Part shown: in pieces, positions 19,369 to 28,066 of the stretch | Layout of the letters: every line of letters begins with the position of its first letter | How positions within the stretch are numbered: the stretch's first letter is position 1 | From: Leptospira fainei serovar Hurstbridge str. BUT 6 | GTDB taxonomy: Bacteria > Spirochaetota > Leptospiria > Leptospirales > Leptospiraceae | Length of the DNA: 64,000 nucleotides | NCBI RefSeq assembly: GCF_000306235.2 | Contig: NZ_AKWZ02000010.1 | Span: forward strand, 992,001 to 1,056,000 | Direction: 5' to 3' | Made by a program: the position numbers and the translations under genes | Notes under the pieces: generated by a model | Database searches by the model: none | What the model was told of the DNA's origin: nothing | Seen by the model: only the letters and a program-made list of their open reading frames with translations

Positions 19369-20097
19369 ATGGTAGATTCGGAAAAAATCTTCATTATTCT
19401 CACGCTCGATGAAGAGGAGTTTTTCAATTTAAAGGAACTCCCTGCAGCCGACTTTCTTGAGATTCGTTTGGATTTATTCCAAAATTCCCAGGGCAAAGCA
19501 AAAGCAATCTCGGAAGCAATAGACGGATTAAAGGCGCACACGATTCTTACATATCGGCAGCCTGAAGATTCTAGTTTAAAGGCGAAGTCGTTATGGACTC
19601 AGGAAGACGTAGCTCCCCTTTTGAAAGATTTGAACAACGGAAAACATTATCTGGATTTGGAGTTAGATAAGGATAATTCGATTTTTGCAAACGTTGATGA
19701 AGCCGATTTCGGAATCGTTCAATCTATTCATTCTTTCGCGGGTATTTTAGGACTTGAAGAACTAGAATTTTACTTTCGAACGGTAGCGGAAGAATCTTTA
19801 GGAGCAAAGCAAATGGACCTTCCTTTCGACCGGATCCTAAAAATTGCCGTTATGCCAAACAATGAATCCGATGTCGAAGAATTCAGAAAGTCCAGTTTAA
19901 AAATTTCTAGGCTTGTGCAAAAACAAAGTCCGCGTCTGGGCTATTGCAGTATCCTGATGGGTGAGCGCGGCAGAAAGGATAGAATTTTTCCGGAAGGACT
20001 CGGCTCTCGTTTTACCTACACGTGTTTAGGCGAACCAAAAGCGCCGGGACAAATTAATTTGAAAACACTTCTACATGAAAGAAATGGGAAATTCTAA
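19369..20097 (+). CDS. aroD: Type I 3-dehydroquinate dehydratase
   Basis: Dehydrates 3-dehydroquinate in the shikimate pathway through a Schiff base. The 242-residue barrel has the family elements EIRLDLF, ILTYRQ, the active-site His region IVQSIHSFAG, the Schiff-base Lys in ILKIAVMPN, and the closing segment RFTYTCLGEPKAPGQI. The sequence is divergent from enterobacterial AroD, but all key positions are recognisable. It begins 12 nt after kdsD and is the last gene of the operon; the convergent TPR gene ends 9 nt beyond it with no clear terminator between. Confidence 0.87.
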   Translation: MVDSEKIFIILTLDEEEFFNLKELPAADFLEIRLDLFQNSQGKAKAISEAIDGLKAHTILTYRQPEDSSLKAKSLWTQEDVAPLLKDLNNGKHYLDLELDKDNSIFANVDEADFGIVQSIHSFAGILGLEELEFYFRTVAEESLGAKQMDLPFDRILKIAVMPNNESDVEEFRKSSLKISRLVQKQSPRLGYCSILMGERGRKDRIFPEGLGSRFTYTCLGEPKAPGQINLKTLLHERNGKF

Positions 20098-20106
20098 ACG
20101 CGCCGG

Positions 20107-21681
20107 TTAATCCGTTTCTACTTCGTTTCGATCCTGATGATTTAACTGAGCGCTTGGCGGATCAACGGTTCGAGTTCCAGCTCTTGTATTCAAAAATTTC
20201 TTAAATGCATCATCATCTTCGAATTTTTTGAATTCCTTTTCTTTTTCCGCAGAGTTCCATAAAGACTGGTTAAGTTCGGCGGCCTTTTTTACGTTTGCCA
20301 TCACTTTATCGACGTTTCCTAAGCGCGCATAACATTTTGCTAAGAGAAAATACGCATTTGAAGAATTCTCTATCTTCTCCAAAAGAACAATGGCCTTTTC
20401 AGGTGAGCCGGTGTAAAAGTACGCTTTCCCTAAGTAGAATCGATATTCTCTTTCTTCTTCCTCGTCCGGTTCGACTGAGTGGAAGTAACGTAAAGCCTTA
20501 CCGTATTGTCCTGCATTCGTATAGTAGCGGGCTAATTTTAGAATCCCGTCATTATACACTTCAGGAAGATTCTGTAGATTCGGGTTTTCCTTTTCAATCG
20601 ATGTCGCGATTTCCTTTAAGATCTCGTAACCCTCATCCTTTTTACCCTCTTGAATCTTGCAGAGTCCTATATACATTTTTATTTCTCTTGTCTTCTCACC
20701 GAATTCAAGGGCCTTCTCAGCCGTCTTAATCGCGTTTTCGCAATCTTTAACTTGCCACTTTATTTTCGTAAGTCCGATCAGAGGCAGTACGGTTTGTTTG
20801 TTTGCATACGCTTTCCGATAGTATTTCGTCGCTTCTTCAAAATTTCTTTTTTTATGGAATGCTGCCGCTTGGGTCAAATGAGTAAAATAAAGTAACTTTT
20901 CCCGTTCAGGAGGAATCTTTGACTCTATTCTATTTAAAATATTCAGCGCTTCGTCGTATTTAGCGATCCTCACTAATAGAGCTCCGTACTTATAGCCGTA
21001 TTCTATGTTTTCCGGTTCTTCCTTCACTAGCTCGGAAAGAATACTCTCCGATTTGCCAAATTCTTTTTCATTATAGTACGCGAGCGATAATTGCCATTTG
21101 AGATTCTTATTATTCGGATCTTGACGAAGCTTTTTTTCCAGCGAGGCTACGCTCTCCTGTTCGTCACTTTCTTCACGAACGACCGGACGAGAAGGTCGTC
21201 CGCCGCTGGAATGTCGTTCCTCGGCTGCAATCTTCATTTTTTGAATATGATTCAAGTCCGGTGCGATTTTTAAAAGACGATTCGCGTAAGTGATGACTTC
21301 ACCGTATTCCCGATGATAATTATAATAGAGAATTATTTTCGTATAACAATTAATAAGGTCCTTCTTAGGAAGACTTAACGAAACGGCCTTTTTAAAGGCT
21401 TGAATGGATTTGGAATAATCCTTTCTGCTCTCGTATATATAACCCATATACATCCAAGCTTCGCCTGAACTCGGATTGTTATCGTTGTATTTTTGAAATT
21501 GCTTAAGCGCCTCAGTATAATCCTTTCGGGAATACGCCTTTTTCCCTTCCTTCAAATCGGCAAATAGGGAAATTGATACGATAAACAGGGAAAAGTAGAT
21601 CAAGCTCCGAACGATAGAATACCTCGAAGCTAAATTAAAGATTGAAGATCGTCGCGAATGGAGAAAAAACCGATCGGACAT
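20107..21681 (-). CDS. Exported/anchored TPR protein
   Basis: A 524-residue protein with one hydrophobic segment near residues 25-42 (SLIYFSLFIVSISLFA), an uncleaved anchor or signal, then at least nine TPR-like units through the mature part (KKAYSRKDYTEALKQFQKY, AWMYMGYIYESRKDYSKSIQAF, YRFYLGKAYFYTGSPEKAIVLL). A charged break (RPSRPVVREESDEQES) separates the first three repeats from the rest. The function is unknown; periplasmic TPR scaffolds are common in spirochaetes. It is apparently monocistronic; the upstream GMC gene ends about 60 nt before its start on the same strand. Confidence 0.78.
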   Translation of the reverse strand: MSDRFFLHSRRSSIFNLASRYSIVRSLIYFSLFIVSISLFADLKEGKKAYSRKDYTEALKQFQKYNDNNPSSGEAWMYMGYIYESRKDYSKSIQAFKKAVSLSLPKKDLINCYTKIILYYNYHREYGEVITYANRLLKIAPDLNHIQKMKIAAEERHSSGGRPSRPVVREESDEQESVASLEKKLRQDPNNKNLKWQLSLAYYNEKEFGKSESILSELVKEEPENIEYGYKYGALLVRIAKYDEALNILNRIESKIPPEREKLLYFTHLTQAAAFHKKRNFEEATKYYRKAYANKQTVLPLIGLTKIKWQVKDCENAIKTAEKALEFGEKTREIKMYIGLCKIQEGKKDEGYEILKEIATSIEKENPNLQNLPEVYNDGILKLARYYTNAGQYGKALRYFHSVEPDEEEEREYRFYLGKAYFYTGSPEKAIVLLEKIENSSNAYFLLAKCYARLGNVDKVMANVKKAAELNQSLWNSAEKEKEFKKFEDDDAFKKFLNTRAGTRTVDPPSAQLNHQDRNEVETD

Positions 21682-21741
21682 ATATCCAGTTTTAGCGAAG
21701 AGCTTCCTTGATAAAGTGGAATTCTCTTCGCCGGACTGGAA

Positions 21742-23355
21742 TTAATTATTTCCCAAAACTTCAGACTTGCGTGAAGCTAACGCTCTTGCCGCACGCAAAT
21801 TAACGCTCATCGTAGTTATTTGGGGATTTACGGAAAGCCCTGTCGGATAGACAGAAGCGTCCATTACGAAGATGTTTTTATGTCCGTAGAGCTCGAAATT
21901 CGGATCGACTGCGCCTTTTTCTGGAGAATCGGCCGCCTGAATTGATCCGTGAGGGTGTGCCGAACCTACCGAAAGGCGGCCAGGTTCGATACTCTTTTCC
22001 AAAACCCAATCAAACTTGCTACTTTTTTCAACAGGTACCGGCTCCTGGATATCCGGGAACGGGAAGACGATCGCCTTAGCTCCCGCTGCCGCCTGAACCT
22101 CTGCCAGCATTTTTATGCCCTTCAATAGGTTCTTTCCATCCGTAGGTGTAAGTTCAAAGTAAACCTTTCTCCTACCTAAGGACCATTTTACGGAGGCATT
22201 TGCCTCACCGTCAGCCCCATCGCGGACAAGGACGATACCCGCATTCATGTGGGGATACTTCTTAAGTATATCGAATTGATTTTTACCGTAAAACGGTACT
22301 AACGAGCTCGCAAGAGTCGGCCGAAACGGCGCCACCTCAAGCCAAAATCCGTAGCCGGTCCCGTTTTGGTTATGACCGTCTTTAATAACTGCCGACTGCG
22401 GGGGTCCGGAAAACATATTGATCTTCTCATCGAATAGGGCAAAGTTCGTGCTCGTCGGATGAAGTTTAAGATTCCGACCTACCCAATCGTTCCCTAAGCC
22501 CGATCTTTGCAACAACGCGGGACCTTCGATCGCCCCGGCGCTCAAAATAACCACTGGTGCTTCTATTACCATTTTTTGAATTACTTTATCAGGCGCTTTC
22601 TCGTAGGCATCGGGTGCGAATTCGGCAACGACGGTCTTGATTGCTCCGTCCTTAATGTATTGTGCTCTCATATTCGGAACGACGGTTGCGCCGGCTTCGA
22701 TCGCATCCGGAATCCAAGTCAAGAAAGCTGATTGTTTAGCATTGATTGGACAGCCTAACCCGCATCGACCCAAACCTATACAGCCTATATTATTATTTTT
22801 CAGAACTTCCGGATGTAACCCTAAGGCTTTTCCGCCCTTCATTAAAATACTATTATTTGCATTTATCAGATTTCCGGGAACTTCATGGACACCGACCCGC
22901 TCGTGTACTTCGGAAATGATATCATTCATCTCCTCACGGCCGTATCCTTTTAATCCGAATCGTTTATCCCATTCGTCCGTAACGTACGTCGGCGGATAAA
23001 GCGAAGTCTGCCAATTCACAGTGGTAGACCCGCCCAACGTTTTTCCTTGAAGTATCGAGATCGTTTGCTCTTCAGTAACTATAAAACCCGCATCCCTATA
23101 CAATCGTGCCTGCGAAATAAATTCATCTCCTGAAAACTTTGCAGGCGTGAAATAGGAACCCTCTTCGATTAGCAAAACTTTCCATCCCGCTTTAGCTAAG
23201 GTAGCCGCTGCCACGGCGCCTCCCGCTCCGGAACCTATAATTACCACATCTGTCTTAACATTCCAGACCCCGTCCTTTATACCTTGCCGATTTAGGAAAT
23301 CTGCCTGTTTATTTGGAGTGAGAATGCTATCGTTTGCTGCTGGAATTCCGCCCAT
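21742..23355 (-). CDS. GMC-family FAD oxidoreductase
   Basis: A 537-residue glucose-methanol-choline family flavoenzyme. The FAD Rossmann motif VVIIGSGAGGAVAAATLAKAG is near residue 37, the GMC signature LGGSTTVNWQ follows, and the C-terminus holds the catalytic-site pattern AHPHGS ... VMDASVYPTGLSVNPQITTM. A Cys-rich insertion (CIGLGRCGLGCP) resembles that of long-chain alcohol oxidases and cholesterol-oxidase-like members. No signal peptide of its own is seen. The gene starts 5 nt after a small exported partner that may carry it across the membrane, as in gluconate dehydrogenase complexes. The substrate, perhaps a sterol or fatty alcohol, is unproven. Confidence 0.87.
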   Translation of the reverse strand: MGGIPAANDSILTPNKQADFLNRQGIKDGVWNVKTDVVIIGSGAGGAVAAATLAKAGWKVLLIEEGSYFTPAKFSGDEFISQARLYRDAGFIVTEEQTISILQGKTLGGSTTVNWQTSLYPPTYVTDEWDKRFGLKGYGREEMNDIISEVHERVGVHEVPGNLINANNSILMKGGKALGLHPEVLKNNNIGCIGLGRCGLGCPINAKQSAFLTWIPDAIEAGATVVPNMRAQYIKDGAIKTVVAEFAPDAYEKAPDKVIQKMVIEAPVVILSAGAIEGPALLQRSGLGNDWVGRNLKLHPTSTNFALFDEKINMFSGPPQSAVIKDGHNQNGTGYGFWLEVAPFRPTLASSLVPFYGKNQFDILKKYPHMNAGIVLVRDGADGEANASVKWSLGRRKVYFELTPTDGKNLLKGIKMLAEVQAAAGAKAIVFPFPDIQEPVPVEKSSKFDWVLEKSIEPGRLSVGSAHPHGSIQAADSPEKGAVDPNFELYGHKNIFVMDASVYPTGLSVNPQITTMSVNLRAARALASRKSEVLGNN

Positions 23356-23359
23356 GAAT

Positions 23360-23863
23360 TTATCCTTCGTATCCTACGAGTTGTTGAAAACTCTTCTCCT
23401 TGGAGACCAAGAAAAAGGAAAGTTGGCGCATAATATTATATGCTCCGCGCTTTAAAGAAAGAGAGGATTGCTTCCAGGAGAGAAGCCGCTTTTCCCTGTT
23501 TTCCTTTGAGAGACTGGCAAGAGGCGTGAATGAAAAATCCAATGCCAACGCGACTAGCGTGGACGTAGGCAAAAAAGCGAGCAATTGAAGTGTGGATTCC
23601 GTTTCGATCGGATATGGATGGCCGTAAATGTATTGGTCGGCCGCTATACCCAAATCGAAATCAGGCAAAGGATTCCCCTGTAAAAATACTTCCTGCAAGG
23701 ACCGAAATGCGTGGTATTGAGACGCCGAAAGCCCCTTTAATTGGGGCACCGGCTCGCCGCCGCAAGATGCTTGGGGAAGGACTACCGCCGATATGGCGGC
23801 ACTCTTCCATAAGAATTTTAGAAAAACGTTACGCGAGATCTTTTCAGATAACAAAGATTCCAA
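23360..23863 (-). CDS. Small exported partner of GMC oxidoreductase (gluconate dehydrogenase subunit 3-like)
   Basis: A 167-residue protein. The N-terminus (SRNVFLKFLWKSAAISAVVLPQASC) looks like a weak twin-arginine-type or lipoprotein signal; only one Arg is present and the Cys lies in a poor lipobox. The remainder (LSASQYHAFRSLQEVFLQGNPLPDFD, IAADQYIYG) recalls gluconate 2-dehydrogenase subunit 3, the small subunit that accompanies membrane-bound GMC dehydrogenases. TTG start at 23863 with GGAGG 9 nt upstream. It lies 4 nt ahead of the GMC gene, supporting a two-subunit enzyme. Family assignment is by pattern and context only. Confidence 0.65.
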   Translation of the reverse strand: MESLLSEKISRNVFLKFLWKSAAISAVVLPQASCGGEPVPQLKGLSASQYHAFRSLQEVFLQGNPLPDFDLGIAADQYIYGHPYPIETESTLQLLAFLPTSTLVALALDFSFTPLASLSKENREKRLLSWKQSSLSLKRGAYNIMRQLSFFLVSKEKSFQQLVGYEG

Positions 23864-23944
23864 TTAGCTATACCTCCGAAACCTCGTGTTCGAAAACAGA
23901 AAATTTATTGTAACGAATGTTCTAATTTCTTTCGAATCCTTTGT

Positions 23945-26809
23945 CTACCCTTTCTTTTGAAATTTTTTAAGCTTAACATAGATTCTAATCTCTTCAAAAT
24001 CGATTCGATCCAATTCTACCGAAAGCTGTTCGCCAAGAGTGAAGAGTTTTGAATATTTTTTAGAATAGAAAGAGAAGTCGTTTTCCAGTATCAATTCACC
24101 TTCATCCGTGAATTCCAAAGCGGGGATGATTGCCTCGACCATCGGCGCATCCAAATCGACAAAAGCAACCGCCGACTTGAACCCCGTAAGAGTTGCGGTA
24201 AATTCTTGAATTCCGGTTTTTTCCAAAAAACGACACGCTTTAAGCTTATAGTAATCCCGCTCGGCATCCGCGGCCTTGCGCTCCTCGTGCGATGTGTGAA
24301 GACTCATAATTTTAATGTCTTCATCATTATACAAATTCTCTTCATCCAAGAGAATGCTCTGTAAAACTCGATGACAGACTAAATCGGGATATCTCCGAAT
24401 CGGGGAAGTAAAATGACAATAATCTTTGAACCCTAACCCCCAATGCCCTAATTGTTCACCTGAGTAATATGCCTGCATAAAACTTCTTAGCAAAGAAATA
24501 TTAAACAGCCGTTCAGCGTGACTACCGCTAATTACGCTTAGAACGTTCTTTATCGATTCGTAGCTAGTATCTTTTAATTGGGCATTAATTCCGTTCAAAC
24601 TAAGAAAAGCGTTCAGACTATCGAGCTTCTCCGCATCCATCGGTTCATGAACTCGATAAAGTGTAGGGCGTTTCTTTTTACGTATGAATTCGGCCACCTT
24701 AATGTTTGCGGAAAGCATAAATTCCTCGATAAGAATATGGGCCTTTAGTCTTTCTACGGTTGCAATTTCTATAATATTGTGCTCGTTATCCGTAATTACT
24801 TTCGTTTCTTTCAGATTTAAGTCCACTCTGCCTTCGGCGAGTCTCCTTTCCCGAAGAACGTTGGCAAAGCTCATCATTTTTCCGATCCAATTTTCCGGAC
24901 CGCCTTCCAAGATTTCCTTTTCCGCGCGATTGTACGTATATCTTTCCGCTACTTTAATTATTGATTTATAAAATTTAGCGTGCGTAATGTTTCCCTGCCA
25001 ATCGGCATCCATTTCTACCGTAAAGGCAAGTCGATTCTTGGCTGCAACTAAGCTACAAAGGTTTTCCGATAATTCTGGCGGAAGCATCGGAACGACTCTG
25101 CTTCCCATATAAACAGAAGTAGCGCGAGTGTATGCTTCCACATCCAGCGGTGAGCCAGGTTCGACGTAATTCGCGACATCCGCAATATGTACATAGAATC
25201 GAATTCGCTTCCCTTCTGTTTCGAAAGAAATCGCATCGTCAAAATCTTTCGAATATTCGCCGTCGATTGTAATGCATTTTAAATTTCGCAAATCTACTCG
25301 GGAACCCCAATCGGAGACCGACGCTTCACTCACTTCCTCCGGAAGGGAATCTAGCTCGACATCGTCCGGATATTGAATTTTGAAATTATACTTCATCAAC
25401 ATTCGCAGCAAATCGACGTCTTCTTTCGTATCCGATTCAAAACGAATAAAATGGGCCTCGTAAAGATTTCTTTCGTGGTTATTTTCTTCCTTTAAACTAA
25501 CGACAAGAACGTCGCCGAGTTTGATTTCATCTTGGATGTCTTGTAACAAACTTTTTCGAGGAAGGAATGATTCTTTTCCTTCTCCATCCATGTCCAAGAA
25601 AGTTCCTATTATGAATTTATCGGATTTTTCCGTGACCTTCATCCTATAGAGTTCTCTTCCTCTACGAAGAACCGAGACCACCTCGCCTTCCAATTTTCCC
25701 TTTCGTCCCATTCCGGTCGGTAAAATTTGAACGGTATCCCCTTGAATTGCTGTGGCAGTATATTGGGAAGGAACGAAAATTTCCGTGCCGGTGGTTAGTT
25801 TAACGAAACCGTCCCCTTTCTTACTTAGCGAGATGGTCCCCTCTAAGGTCTGGTCGGGATGCACGAGTATGTTTTTGCCTTGAATTTCGATAAGTCCTTC
25901 TTTTTCAAATAAAGTTAGATACTCTTCGGCGGAACGTTTGGTTTCTTGCGCTTCCCATTTTTCTTTTCTGAATTTTTTCTTTTTAGGTCCGGCTTTTTCC
26001 CCTAGCCGCGACAATGTCTCATGAAAAGAAAGAACCTTTCCCGCTTTTGCACGAAAGTATTTCAGTAATTTTTTACTAGGTTCGTTTTCTCTCTCCCAAT
26101 CCTGATTCCCAAAATTCCGGCTGAACCTCTTTTGATCGTATCCTGGAATATGCGTTTCTTTTTTTGAATGCGATCGATTCGGTCGATCTTCATGACGATC
26201 CACGCCGCTATGTTTCGGTTTTAAGTCCGCTTCTTTGCTCGCTACAATCTCTTTTTTATCTCTAACTTCAGAGGAACGGCGGTGGTTTCGCTCATCGGAC
26301 GATTTTTCATGTTTGGGCTTCTTCTCGATTTTGGAAGACTTAACCCGCACATCCTGCTTATCTCGCCCCGATCGCTCCTCTTCTATTTTCTGAATTTCTT
26401 GAGAAGAGTGTTGCTGCTCCTGTTTCCTAGCAAGTTTTTCCGCCGCGATTCGTCCTTGGGCTCTAGCTTTGCTCCGAGCCTCCATACGTTTTCGTTCCGC
26501 CAAACCTTCGCGGGAAATTCTTTCGTCCCGTTCTCGTTCTTCCTTACTTTTTTCTTTCTTTGAGTGGCCTTTGATTCGAGCCTTGAACGCTTCTTTAATT
26601 TTGCGTTCCTCTTCCGCCGACAATTCGGGAAGATCGACGTGTTCAATTTGCTGCTTGCTTTGCCGCTTTTCGGACGAACCTTGTTTTCGAGACGGCCGAC
26701 GAGATGCTACTACCGGTGGTTTCCCTTTAGCGCTCTTTTTAACTGCGGGCTGTGTGACTTTCTTTTTGGACGGCTTTGTGTCGGCCGTTTTTTTCTTTGT
26801 TTTCTTCAT
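23945..26809 (-). CDS. rnr: Ribonuclease R with a very long charged N-terminal extension
   Basis: A 3'-5' exoribonuclease of the RNase II/R family that degrades structured RNA. The 954-residue product has a helix-turn-helix-like domain (about 245-310), two cold-shock/OB domains (about 320-470), and the RNB catalytic domain with all four metal-binding Asp in TIDGEYSKDFDDAI (about residue 516) and HFTSPIRRYPDLVCHR. A short S1 domain closes the protein (EFTATLTGFKSAVAFV). The first roughly 240 residues are almost entirely Lys/Arg/Glu/Ser, disordered or coiled-coil, and not part of the normal family; E. coli RNase R is about 813 residues. ATGA overlap with tsaB indicates coupled translation. Confidence 0.94.
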   Translation of the reverse strand: MKKTKKKTADTKPSKKKVTQPAVKKSAKGKPPVVASRRPSRKQGSSEKRQSKQQIEHVDLPELSAEEERKIKEAFKARIKGHSKKEKSKEERERDERISREGLAERKRMEARSKARAQGRIAAEKLARKQEQQHSSQEIQKIEEERSGRDKQDVRVKSSKIEKKPKHEKSSDERNHRRSSEVRDKKEIVASKEADLKPKHSGVDRHEDRPNRSHSKKETHIPGYDQKRFSRNFGNQDWERENEPSKKLLKYFRAKAGKVLSFHETLSRLGEKAGPKKKKFRKEKWEAQETKRSAEEYLTLFEKEGLIEIQGKNILVHPDQTLEGTISLSKKGDGFVKLTTGTEIFVPSQYTATAIQGDTVQILPTGMGRKGKLEGEVVSVLRRGRELYRMKVTEKSDKFIIGTFLDMDGEGKESFLPRKSLLQDIQDEIKLGDVLVVSLKEENNHERNLYEAHFIRFESDTKEDVDLLRMLMKYNFKIQYPDDVELDSLPEEVSEASVSDWGSRVDLRNLKCITIDGEYSKDFDDAISFETEGKRIRFYVHIADVANYVEPGSPLDVEAYTRATSVYMGSRVVPMLPPELSENLCSLVAAKNRLAFTVEMDADWQGNITHAKFYKSIIKVAERYTYNRAEKEILEGGPENWIGKMMSFANVLRERRLAEGRVDLNLKETKVITDNEHNIIEIATVERLKAHILIEEFMLSANIKVAEFIRKKKRPTLYRVHEPMDAEKLDSLNAFLSLNGINAQLKDTSYESIKNVLSVISGSHAERLFNISLLRSFMQAYYSGEQLGHWGLGFKDYCHFTSPIRRYPDLVCHRVLQSILLDEENLYNDEDIKIMSLHTSHEERKAADAERDYYKLKACRFLEKTGIQEFTATLTGFKSAVAFVDLDAPMVEAIIPALEFTDEGELILENDFSFYSKKYSKLFTLGEQLSVELDRIDFEEIRIYVKLKKFQKKG

Positions 26810-27495
26810 TTAAAAAATACCTTATGTTTCTCATCCGCGTACGTTCCGCGGATATAATTGGGAACGAGACGGAGGAAAGAAAATTCTTCCGGCTCTAAAA
26901 TCGCTCTTTTTATTTCTTCCTTTCTTTCACGAAGGAGAGCCTCGGATGAAGGAAGAATATTCTCCACATTCTCGCCGTGATAAAAATCCGGACAATCCGA
27001 GTAACGGATCCCCGTTAGATAGGAGGATAATCTATCCTCGGGAATGGTTTCGGCAATTTCAGCGGGAAGCACGTCGATACTTCCCCAAAACCCGCTTTGA
27101 TCTCTTATGGCAAAATAGATCTTACTTTGTTTAGCCTCGATCGCAACGATTGCCGCCGTTCCGCTTTCTTGAAAATAATGAGCGGAATATACGTCCAAGC
27201 TATCAAAACCTAATACGGGAATTCTCCAGATTTGAGCAAGATTCCTGGCAGTTGATACCGAAATCCTGATTCCTGTAAACGATCCGGGTCCGATCGCCGT
27301 CACGATAAGATCGGGCGAATTCCATCCGGATTCTTCCAGACATGTTTTTATCTCCCGAACCAATCGCTGCGACGATTCTCTCTGATGAAGTCCTTGGTAT
27401 TTCTGTACTACTATCAGTTCACCTTCGGGAGACAGAAGATAAGATTCAACTAATATCCATCGATTTGTTGCATCAAAGAAAAGGATCTTTTTCAT
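26806..27495 (-). CDS. tsaB: tRNA threonylcarbamoyladenosine biosynthesis protein TsaB
   Basis: A 229-residue ASKHA-fold protein; partner and scaffold of TsaD and TsaE in forming t6A at position 37 of ANN-decoding tRNAs. The diagnostic GPGSFTGIRISVSTARNLA is present, plus LGFDSLDVYSA. It has lost the metal site of the catalytic paralogue TsaD, as usual for TsaB. It shares ATGA overlaps with tsaE upstream and rnr downstream, so the order is tsaE-tsaB-rnr in one transcript. TsaD is not in this window. Confidence 0.92.
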   Translation of the reverse strand: MKKILFFDATNRWILVESYLLSPEGELIVVQKYQGLHQRESSQRLVREIKTCLEESGWNSPDLIVTAIGPGSFTGIRISVSTARNLAQIWRIPVLGFDSLDVYSAHYFQESGTAAIVAIEAKQSKIYFAIRDQSGFWGSIDVLPAEIAETIPEDRLSSYLTGIRYSDCPDFYHGENVENILPSSEALLRERKEEIKRAILEPEEFSFLRLVPNYIRGTYADEKHKVFFK

Positions 27496-28058
27496 CCGAC
27501 TTCCTCTTTTTCTTCTTTCAAAATAAGATGTAAGTCCGGTTCGAACCGTTTCCAGCCGCTACCGTTCCATTCAATGCTAAGGTTACGAGTTTCTTCCGTG
27601 TTTTCTTCTATCTTAACTTGGATTGCAAATGGAAGCGAGGTAAAATTCTCTCCGGCTCGTTCCCACCATTCAACCAAACAAATTCCTTGGCGTCCCCAAT
27701 AATCGTAAAATCCTAAATCGTCCGTGTCGGCCTCGTCCGATAACCGATATAAATCGAAATGATAAATGCTTAAAAATTCTCCTATTGCATTTCGAATTAT
27801 AGGTAGCGGATATTCGTTCAAGAAAGTGTAAGTTGGAGAATTTACAAATATCGATAATGATTCGACGTTCGCCCCGAGTTCTTTACAAAGATTTCGAACG
27901 AAGTATGATACGAAAGTCGTCTTTCCCGAACCCATTTTTCCTGAAAGCAGAACCACGGGATACTTTCCCAGTTTCCACACCGTTTCGACAGATTTTGCAA
28001 GACAGCGAGCGGGGATATTTAAAGCATCAAGACTGATATTATCGTACTCTTTGCGCAT
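27492..28058 (-). CDS. tsaE: tRNA threonylcarbamoyladenosine biosynthesis ATPase TsaE
   Basis: A 188-residue P-loop ATPase that resets the TsaB-TsaD complex during t6A synthesis. Walker A is LLSGKMGSGKTTFV, followed by the TsaE-typical SPTYTFLNEYP, IYHFDLYRLSD and CLVEWWERAGE. The C-terminus is about 30 residues longer than the shortest homologues. AAAGGAG lies 3 nt before the ATG. It begins 8 nt after hslO stops, so hslO-tsaE-tsaB-rnr probably form one operon. Confidence 0.93.
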   Translation of the reverse strand: MRKEYDNISLDALNIPARCLAKSVETVWKLGKYPVVLLSGKMGSGKTTFVSYFVRNLCKELGANVESLSIFVNSPTYTFLNEYPLPIIRNAIGEFLSIYHFDLYRLSDEADTDDLGFYDYWGRQGICLVEWWERAGENFTSLPFAIQVKIEENTEETRNLSIEWNGSGWKRFEPDLHLILKEEKEEVG

Positions 28059-28066
28059 CGTCTCCT

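Noticed and set aside
23925..23945. TTCGAATCC resembling a tRNA T-loop
   Set aside because: No acceptor or anticodon stem can be drawn around it; this and similar TTCGAATC strings are isolated matches.
26282..26857. Long plus-strand open frames opposite the RNase R N-terminus
   Set aside because: They are mirror images of the Lys/Glu-rich coding sequence, rich in Phe/Ser/Leu, with no ribosome-binding site, and are explained by codon bias of the rnr extension.
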